Part shown: piece after piece, positions 31,845 through 36,534 of the stretch
How the letters are laid out: every line of letters starts with the position of its first letter
Numbering within the stretch: position 1 is the stretch's first letter
Assembly: GCA_025363155.1 (NCBI GenBank)
Contig: JANYEL010000191.1
Location: forward strand, 1 to 36,534
Source: Moraxellaceae bacterium
Lineage (GTDB): Bacteria > Pseudomonadota > Gammaproteobacteria > Pseudomonadales > Moraxellaceae
Direction of reading: 5' to 3'
DNA length: 36,534 bases
The notes under the pieces: generated by a model
Seen by the model: the letters and a program-made list of their open reading frames with translations, nothing else
The model's database searches: none
What the model was told of the DNA's origin: nothing
Position numbers and translations under genes: made by a program

Positions 31845-33314
31845 TTAAATATCATGCGCCCGATCAAGATTATCCGCGACTTGTTTTAGAGCGATTTTAA
31901 TTTTCTCTTTATCATAAGATTTCACGAGATCTAGATCGAGCTGCATGTTAAAACCTTCTAACTCATACTCACTCCAGCGACGCTGAAGTGTTGGCACATT
32001 TTCAAATCGCCCTTGTACTTGCCAAGTCTGTATTGGCTTTGCGATGCCACGTAAATCGATCTCACCGTGATCAATACAACGAATCTGGGTTTTAATTTGT
32101 TGGAACGTATCATCAGTGACCAAGATCTCATCAGGACTTGCAGCTGACTGCAAACGAGCAGCAATGTTGGCTTCTCGACCGATGATGGTATAGCTCATCC
32201 GTGAAGCACTGCCAAAATTACCCACATGGCAATATCCCGTAGTCACACCCATGCGGACGTGCAGCTGCCCAAAATCAGAATGCTGGTATTTCTGGCGCAA
32301 CCGCTTCATTTCATTCTGCATCGCGATTGCCATATCGATACACGCTAAAGCATCGGCATGTGTGCCCTTGGTCGTTGGATCACCAAAGAAAATCACCAAT
32401 GCATCACCCACAAATTTATCGATTGTACCGCCGTATTTCTTTGCAATATTCGACATCTTATCGAAGTACATATTCAGTAAGTGTGCCAAATCGTCTGGAG
32501 ACAATGTTTCAGAAAGCTCTGTAAACCCTTGTATATCAGAGAAAAAAATAGTTAATTTTTTTCTTTTATTGTCCAAACTTGTTTCAAGGGTATCATTGGC
32601 AATCGCCTGCCAAACTTGGCTTGGTACATAACGCGCAATTTTATTAGCCATTTTGATATAGCGATTATTCTTCACTTCCAAATCAGAAAAATTCTTTTTC
32701 AGAATTTCAACCTGTCTTTCAGCGAAGTTCAGAGAAATTGCAATGTACAGCGTGAAGCCAACAATGCTGGTAATTCGCACCAATACAGAGGATTGCTGCA
32801 GTGAATTATCTTCTAGGAAAATATTATGTAAATCAAGACCTAGTAAGTCGGAGGAAATATAAGCCGTTAGTAAGCCAACCAGTAAATTAATCACCAGAAA
32901 GAATAAATTTCTAAATTCAATCAGCCTGAAGATCAGCATCATTAAGAAGATCAATGATGGTGTTAAAGCAAATTGTAGAAAAGTAATCGCAAGTCCAGTG
33001 CAAACCGCATCCAATAAAACAACAGACCAGATCATCTGCATATTTCTAATATCATTTGGGAAATATGCCGCCTCATCATCGAGATCTTTAATCTGATTAG
33101 ATTTTCTTCTGTGCAAATATTGAGCAAGTTTAAGCTGTATATAGGGCATCGACAGCATAATCGACATAAAAAATATGCTTTTATTGCTGTAACGTAAGGT
33201 GTTGTGGTTGTCGTATAGACTGATTAAAAAAATGGTGATAAATACGATATATGCAGCAGTACGGCGTTGCTGGCCAAACCATTGTAGAAAACCAACTGAA
33301 GTCGTATACGCCAT
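31845..33314 (-). CDS. Membrane-bound class III adenylate/guanylate cyclase
   Basis: 489 residues: about six hydrophobic segments in residues 20-200, then a linker and a class III cyclase domain (about 253-430). Both metal-binding Asp are present: Asp260 in FFSDIQGFT and Asp304 in KFVGDALVIFFGDP. Asn382 and Arg386 in ANIAARL are the transition-state residues. At the purine-selective position IIGREA has Arg where many adenylate cyclases have Asp or Thr, so the base preference is not certain, though adenylate is most likely. The layout resembles CyaB of Pseudomonas aeruginosa and CavA of Acinetobacter, with a membrane sensor domain. Cyclic AMP would act through a Crp/Vfr protein elsewhere. It is convergent with fdx and has 36 bp between. 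Confidence 0.88.
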   Translation of the reverse strand: MAYTTSVGFLQWFGQQRRTAAYIVFITIFLISLYDNHNTLRYSNKSIFFMSIMLSMPYIQLKLAQYLHRRKSNQIKDLDDEAAYFPNDIRNMQMIWSVVLLDAVCTGLAITFLQFALTPSLIFLMMLIFRLIEFRNLFFLVINLLVGLLTAYISSDLLGLDLHNIFLEDNSLQQSSVLVRITSIVGFTLYIAISLNFAERQVEILKKNFSDLEVKNNRYIKMANKIARYVPSQVWQAIANDTLETSLDNKRKKLTIFFSDIQGFTELSETLSPDDLAHLLNMYFDKMSNIAKKYGGTIDKFVGDALVIFFGDPTTKGTHADALACIDMAIAMQNEMKRLRQKYQHSDFGQLHVRMGVTTGYCHVGNFGSASRMSYTIIGREANIAARLQSAASPDEILVTDDTFQQIKTQIRCIDHGEIDLRGIAKPIQTWQVQGRFENVPTLQRRWSEYELEGFNMQLDLDLVKSYDKEKIKIALKQVADNLDRAHDI

Positions 33315-33497
33315 ATTCCTTGCTCGCGTTTGAATAGCTACTAAAGCTCTGTCCTTAAGCTCGCCGAACTTTCGTTTTTATTATTTTATAACATAAAATG
33401 GCAAGCAAAATAGAGTGTGAACCTTCCTTAGTCATCACTCAATTTTACTGATTTGAAGATGCTAATCAAGAAATAAGCATACTTCATTCTGCAAAAA

Positions 33498-33932
33498 TCA
33501 ATCCATTTTCCAATCAAATGGCATTTCGCTTTGACCACGTAACGCCAACATCAATGTCTGACGCATGCGCGCTAAGGCTTCAACGCTGTAATCAACGGTG
33601 CGATTGCCCCACACTGGGTTTGGCCACGATACATCGTTTTGATAACGAACAATATGGTGGAAATGCAATTGTGTGACAATGTTGCCCAATGCAGCGACAT
33701 TCATTTTATCTGCACGAAACGTGCGCGATAATTGACTTGAGAGCCAGCTTGATTCACGTAAAAATTGCGCTTGATCTTGCGGCGACAACTCATACAACTC
33801 TGTTACCTGTGGAACACGAGGAACGAGAATAAGCCATGGATACTGCATATCGTTCATGAGACGGCAGGTTGATAACGGAAAATCGCCAATGAGGAACGTA
33901 TCCTGAGCGAGTTTTGGGTGCAAACTAAACAT
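33498..33932 (-). CDS. HIT-family hydrolase-like protein
   Basis: 144 residues from ATG at 33932; the frame is open further to a TTG at 33998, but the family begins near FSLHPKLAQDT. The active-site segment is TQLHFHHIVRYQND (His90, His92, His93), a histidine-triad variant with an offset third His that I recall as common in a proteobacterial HIT subgroup also having PNPVWG downstream. Such proteins hydrolyse nucleotide-phosphate or diadenosine polyphosphate bonds. The ribosome binding site is weak for either start. It lies downstream of the small lipoprotein gene on the same strand, with a strong hairpin between. Confidence 0.8.
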   Translation of the reverse strand: MFSLHPKLAQDTFLIGDFPLSTCRLMNDMQYPWLILVPRVPQVTELYELSPQDQAQFLRESSWLSSQLSRTFRADKMNVAALGNIVTQLHFHHIVRYQNDVSWPNPVWGNRTVDYSVEALARMRQTLMLALRGQSEMPFDWKMD

Positions 33933-34020
33933 AAACAAGCCAAAGCCAAAAATTTCAAAGTCATGAATCTTAACACAGCTCGAGCGACTTAGTGTCAATC
34001 AAGTCGTATAAATTAGGAAC

Positions 34021-34057
34021 GAATGCAGCTATTTTTTCAATGTAAATAGCTGCATTC
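34021..34057 (-). terminator. Strong hairpin after the WXXGXW lipoprotein gene
   Basis: GAATGCAGCTATTT (34021-34034) pairs exactly with AAATAGCTGCATTC (34044-34057), a 14-bp stem with a 9-nt loop. It follows the stop of the minus-strand gene ending at 34076. No T tract follows on the minus strand. Confidence 0.6.
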
Positions 34058-34075
34058 CCATCTACAAATAGCAGA

Positions 34076-34420
34076 TTAATGACGTCCCCAACCGCCACGA
34101 TGTAAATGATAGCGACCATGTCCATCACCATTCCAAGCGGGCTGACGATACACATAACCTGCACGACCATGTTCATAATGACCGCGATTCCAGACGTGTT
34201 GACCACCCGACCAGCCCCAATATCCGCCGATCCAAACCGCCCCCAGATATGGCGCAAGAGGGACAACTTCTGCATAAGGTGCTGGTGGTGCGACTTCAAC
34301 AACGGTGTCGCCGCCATAGCCGTCATCATAAGCAGTGTATTGCGAAGGCAATGGCTGCACGATACAAGCGGTCAATACCAAGGTGCTCGCGGCAATCAAT
34401 GCAATTTTTAAATTAATCAT
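34076..34420 (-). CDS. Small lipoprotein with WXXGXW-type repeats
   Basis: I start at 34420 because GGAGA precedes it at good spacing and the protein then opens with a lipoprotein signal peptide ending LTAC (Cys19), giving 114 residues. The mature part is rich in Trp, Tyr, Gly and His: GAVWIGGYWGWSGGQHVWNRGHYEHGR is the repeat region of the YXWGXW/BcpO-related family of unknown function. The end is a His/Gly-rich tail (HGRYHLHRGGWGRH). It is probably an outer-membrane-anchored envelope protein. It has its own terminator-like hairpin. Confidence 0.8.
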   Translation of the reverse strand: MINLKIALIAASTLVLTACIVQPLPSQYTAYDDGYGGDTVVEVAPPAPYAEVVPLAPYLGAVWIGGYWGWSGGQHVWNRGHYEHGRAGYVYRQPAWNGDGHGRYHLHRGGWGRH

Positions 34421-34561
34421 AATGCTCTCCTTAAACACACAATATCTCTTTTAAACTCAACTTAATTATTGGCTTTAATTGAGGTCAATAAAGTGGAATT
34501 GTTGTTATTTTCAGGCGTGTTTATGCAACCAATCCAGCACATTGTGGAGAAAATTGGTAAT

Positions 34562-34591
34562 AAAAAACCAGCATCAATGTGCTGGTTTTTT
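34562..34591 (-). terminator. Intrinsic terminator after thrH
   Basis: AAAAAACCAGCA (34562-34573) pairs exactly with TGCTGGTTTTTT (34580-34591) with a 6-nt loop and T tract on either strand. It follows the thrH stop at 34606. Confidence 0.9.
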
Positions 34592-34605
34592 ATTAAGAAT
34601 TTTAC

Positions 34606-35223
34606 TTAGTTCGGAATATCGCGCTGTGACACTTCACGAATTTTCTGTTTAAGTGCTTCATAGCCATGCAATGGCTCAAATTGAGGGAATTCAGCAATCA
34701 CATTTGCCGGCGCATCGAACAGGAAGCCATGATCCGCTTCACCCAACATCGTTGTATCGTTATACGAATCACCTGCAGCAATCACGCGATAATTCAATCC
34801 GTGTAAAGCTTGAACCGCTTTGCGCTTTTGATCAGGCTGACGTAGCTTGTAATCAGTAATCATGCCGCTTGCATCTGATTCTAATTTATGACAGAAAATG
34901 GTTGGCCATCCCAATTGACGCATCAACGGATGAGCAAACTCATAAAAAGTATCAGACAAAATGATCAATTGAAAATGAGTACGTACCCACTCAACAAACT
35001 CGCGGGCACCTTCAAATGGGCCCATATCCGCGATTACCGCTTGGATATCTGGCAAACCCAAATTATGTTCGCGCAAAATGCGTAAACGTTGAGTCATGAG
35101 TACGTCGTAATCAGGAATATCACGTGTCGTTGCTTCTAATTCTTTAATGCCGACTTTCTTGGCAAAATTGATCCAAATTTCTGGAACCAGCACACCTTCC
35201 AAATCTAAACAAACCAGTTCCAT
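34606..35223 (-). CDS. thrH: Phosphoserine phosphatase / homoserine phosphotransferase ThrH
   Basis: 205 residues, identical in length to Pseudomonas aeruginosa ThrH and very similar to it by memory: CLDLEGVLVPEIWINFA at the start (HAD nucleophile Asp7), TTRDIPDYDVLM, ILSDTFYEF (motif II), and AAGDSYNDTTML (motif IV). In P. aeruginosa this enzyme has phosphoserine phosphatase and phosphoserine:homoserine phosphotransferase activity, linking serine and threonine metabolism. The terminator at 34562 closes it. It is divergent from cysH with a 301-bp gap. Confidence 0.95.
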   Translation of the reverse strand: MELVCLDLEGVLVPEIWINFAKKVGIKELEATTRDIPDYDVLMTQRLRILREHNLGLPDIQAVIADMGPFEGAREFVEWVRTHFQLIILSDTFYEFAHPLMRQLGWPTIFCHKLESDASGMITDYKLRQPDQKRKAVQALHGLNYRVIAAGDSYNDTTMLGEADHGFLFDAPANVIAEFPQFEPLHGYEALKQKIREVSQRDIPN

Positions 35224-35524
35224 ACCGCACTCCTAAATCGAATCAATAAGTTAAAACAGCGCAAAAAGCGGCGCATAAATATGGCACGCACTCTAACTTG
35301 GATTTACGATTTCGTCCATAGCTTCGTCCATAGATTGATAGAGAATACAAAGCGTCAGATCGCAATATTGCTGTCAGTCTCAGTAATCTTTAGGTAGAAT
35401 ATCTGCCCTATAAGTGATACGCGCTTAAATTGTGATTAGTTTTTGTCATTAGGATAAGAATTAGGCATATCGCGCATGAAATGAATTGCTCAACCCATAA
35501 CCAGCCGTCACTAGGAGCTTACAC
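35224..35524. other. 301-bp divergent intergenic region between thrH and cysH
   Basis: It carries two tandem 12-bp units, TTCGTCCATAGC (35311-35322) and TTCGTCCATAGA (35323-35334), and the promoters of both genes. No CysB box can be assigned with confidence. No gene or RNA is seen. Confidence 0.5.
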
Positions 35525-36265
35525 GTGAGTACAGTCATTCCAACCATCGACCAAGTCACCGCACTTGCTCAAGAATTCGATCAACAATCGCCACAAAAAA
35601 TCATTGAACTCGCACTTAACCAAGAAGGCGAAATTGCGATTTCTTTCAGTGGCGCAGAAGATGTTGTTTTGATCGACATGGCGCATCGTTTAGGTAAGCC
35701 ATTCCGTGTATTCAGCCTCGATACAGGCCGCTTGCATATCGAAACCTACCAATACCTAGAAACTGTTCGTAAACATTACGGTATTACCTTAGAAATCTGC
35801 ATGCCAGAGCCAGAGCCAGTTCAAGCAATGGTAAATGCAAAAGGCATGTTCAGTTTCTACGTAGATGACCACAAAGAATGCTGTGGTGTTCGTAAAATTC
35901 AACCATTGCGCAAAAAATTAGCGGGTTTAGATGGCTGGATTACGGGTCAGCGCAAAGATCAAAGCCCAAATACACGCTCAGAAGTGCCTGTGGTTCAAGC
36001 AGACGCCGGCTTCAGCGGTCCTGGTAAATCACTCATCAAATATAACCCGTTGGCCAATTGGACTAGTGCAGATGTTTGGAACTACATCCGTATGATGGAA
36101 ATTCCTTACAATCCATTGCATGAACGTGGCTTCACTTCAATTGGTTGTGAGCCATGTACTCGCCCAGTTCTACCAAACCAACACGAACGTGAGGGCCGCT
36201 GGTGGTGGGAAGAAGCGACTAAAAAAGAATGTGGCTTACATTCTGGCAATATCGAAGGCAAATAA
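35525..36265 (+). CDS. cysH: Phosphoadenylyl/adenylyl sulfate reductase, 4Fe-4S type
   Basis: 246 residues from GTG at 35525 with AGGAG about 8 nt upstream. The PAPS-reductase fold has [14 protein letters not shown] (nucleotide loop) and [10 protein letters not shown]. Cys119/Cys120 and Cys208/Cys211 ([10 protein letters not shown]) are the [4Fe-4S] ligands typical of the adenylyl-sulfate-type enzyme, absent from E. coli CysH; Cys236 in KKECGLH is the catalytic cysteine. It reduces APS (or PAPS) to sulfite with thioredoxin electrons in sulfate assimilation. It is a client of the Fe-S machinery encoded 5 kb upstream. Transcription ends at 36287-36318. Confidence 0.95.
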   Translation: MSTVIPTIDQVTALAQEFDQQSPQKIIELALNQEGEIAISFSGAEDVVLIDMAHRLGKPFRVFSLDTGRLHIETYQYLETVRKHYGITLEICMPEPEPVQAMVNAKGMFSFYVDDHKECCGVRKIQPLRKKLAGLDGWITGQRKDQSPNTRSEVPVVQADAGFSGPGKSLIKYNPLANWTSADVWNYIRMMEIPYNPLHERGFTSIGCEPCTRPVLPNQHEREGRWWWEEATKKECGLHSGNIEGK

Positions 36266-36286
36266 GCGTTATACGCTTTAAAAAAC

Positions 36287-36318
36287 AAAAAACCGCATTA
36301 TTAAAATGCGGTTTTTTT
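36287..36318. terminator. Bidirectional terminator between cysH and the MazF-like gene
   Basis: AAAAAACCGCATT (36287-36299) pairs exactly with AATGCGGTTTTTT (36305-36317), loop ATTAA, with T tracts on both strands. A smaller hairpin AAGCGT-TAT-ACGCTT (36264-36278) precedes it, starting at the cysH stop. Confidence 0.92.
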
Positions 36319-36347
36319 TAAGTCGAAACATTAATTACATGCAAATA

Positions 36348-36534
36348 TTAAGCAAATCCTAAGAATATCAGTAGCGCACGATCTACGGCTTGCAAGTTAT
36401 CGGAATCCAAATGACCCACAACTTCACCCACTTTTTCTTTTAACAAAGTCTGTGGCTTATCAACCATGACCTGAGAGGGTTGAAGTAAACCATTCGTCTC
36501 ACTCTGCTCCACAGGAATTCTAAATAAAGGCGCA
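36348..36534 (-). CDS. MazF/PemK-type toxin, C-terminal 61 residues (cut by window end)
   Basis: Partial gene on the minus strand; the stop TAA is at 36348-36350 and the frame runs off the right edge. The visible residues include FRIPVEQSETNG, PSQVMVDKPQT, KEKVGEVVGHLDSD and AVDRALLIFLGFA, which match the C-terminal half of PemK/MazF endoribonuclease toxins (VDK, EKVGxVxGxLD, LxxxLG). These cut mRNA when not held by a MazE/PemI antitoxin, which would be encoded just upstream, beyond the edge. Convergent with cysH and sharing its terminator. Intactness cannot be judged. Confidence 0.8.
   Translation of the reverse strand, partial: APLFRIPVEQSETNGLLQPSQVMVDKPQTLLKEKVGEVVGHLDSDNLQAVDRALLIFLGFA

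Overview
The window looks like chromosomal DNA of a gammaproteobacterium, most plausibly Moraxellaceae (Acinetobacter or a close relative). This is inferred from gene order and family resemblance, not from a search. The evidence is moderate-to-low GC, a complete iscR-iscS-iscU-iscA-hscB-hscA-fdx operon, thrH divergent from a 4Fe-4S-type cysH, a PaaX-type regulator divergent from an AidB-like acyl-CoA dehydrogenase, and an OsmC-YcaO fusion.

Layout. 1-4.9 kb: the 5' end of an IS110-family transposase, then a 36-bp copy of the 3' end of the molybdopterin oxidoreductase gene found further on, then a TetR-SDR-MDR oxidoreductase cluster (minus strand) and a PAS-GGDEF-EAL protein. The two copies of the 36-bp repeat bracket about 4.7 kb, which may have been inserted at the 3' end of that gene. 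4.9-10.7 kb: the molybdopterin oxidoreductase, a secreted-type alpha/beta hydrolase, and a PadR-MFS efflux pair with a palindromic operator cluster. 10.8-13.1 kb: a lipoprotein, a multi-pass membrane protein and a small anchored protein, all of unknown function. 13.1-15.8 kb: AidB-like acyl-CoA dehydrogenase and PaaX-like regulator. 16-18.2 kb: OsmC-YcaO fusion.

18.4-21.5 kb holds a solitary PgaB-like polysaccharide deacetylase facing a PKD/polysaccharide-lyase lipoprotein across a perfect 34-bp palindrome. An AT-rich stretch with possible gene debris follows, then an M48 lipoprotein protease, a DUF5677-like gene with a probable 3' frameshift, a TetR regulator with twin operators, and two VOC-fold proteins (24.9-25.8 kb).

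25.9-31.8 kb is the Fe-S cluster assembly operon. A near-consensus type 1 IscR site overlaps its promoter, and the iscS-iscU gap can form alternative RNA hairpins. IscS supplies sulfur, IscU is the scaffold, HscB/HscA drive cluster transfer from IscU, Fdx supplies electrons, IscA is an A-type carrier, and IscR senses cluster supply. The 4Fe-4S oxidoreductase (4.9 kb) and the 4Fe-4S CysH (35.5 kb) are likely clients of this machinery.

31.8-36.5 kb: a membrane class III nucleotide cyclase, a HIT-family hydrolase, a small WXXGXW-type lipoprotein, thrH, cysH, and at the edge the C-terminal end of a MazF/PemK-type toxin convergent with cysH.

I found no CRISPR array, rRNA or tRNA. The most unusual items are the gene-end duplication around the 4.7-kb block, the truncated DUF5677 frame, the orphan pgaB/lyase pair with its palindrome, and the structured iscS-iscU leader.
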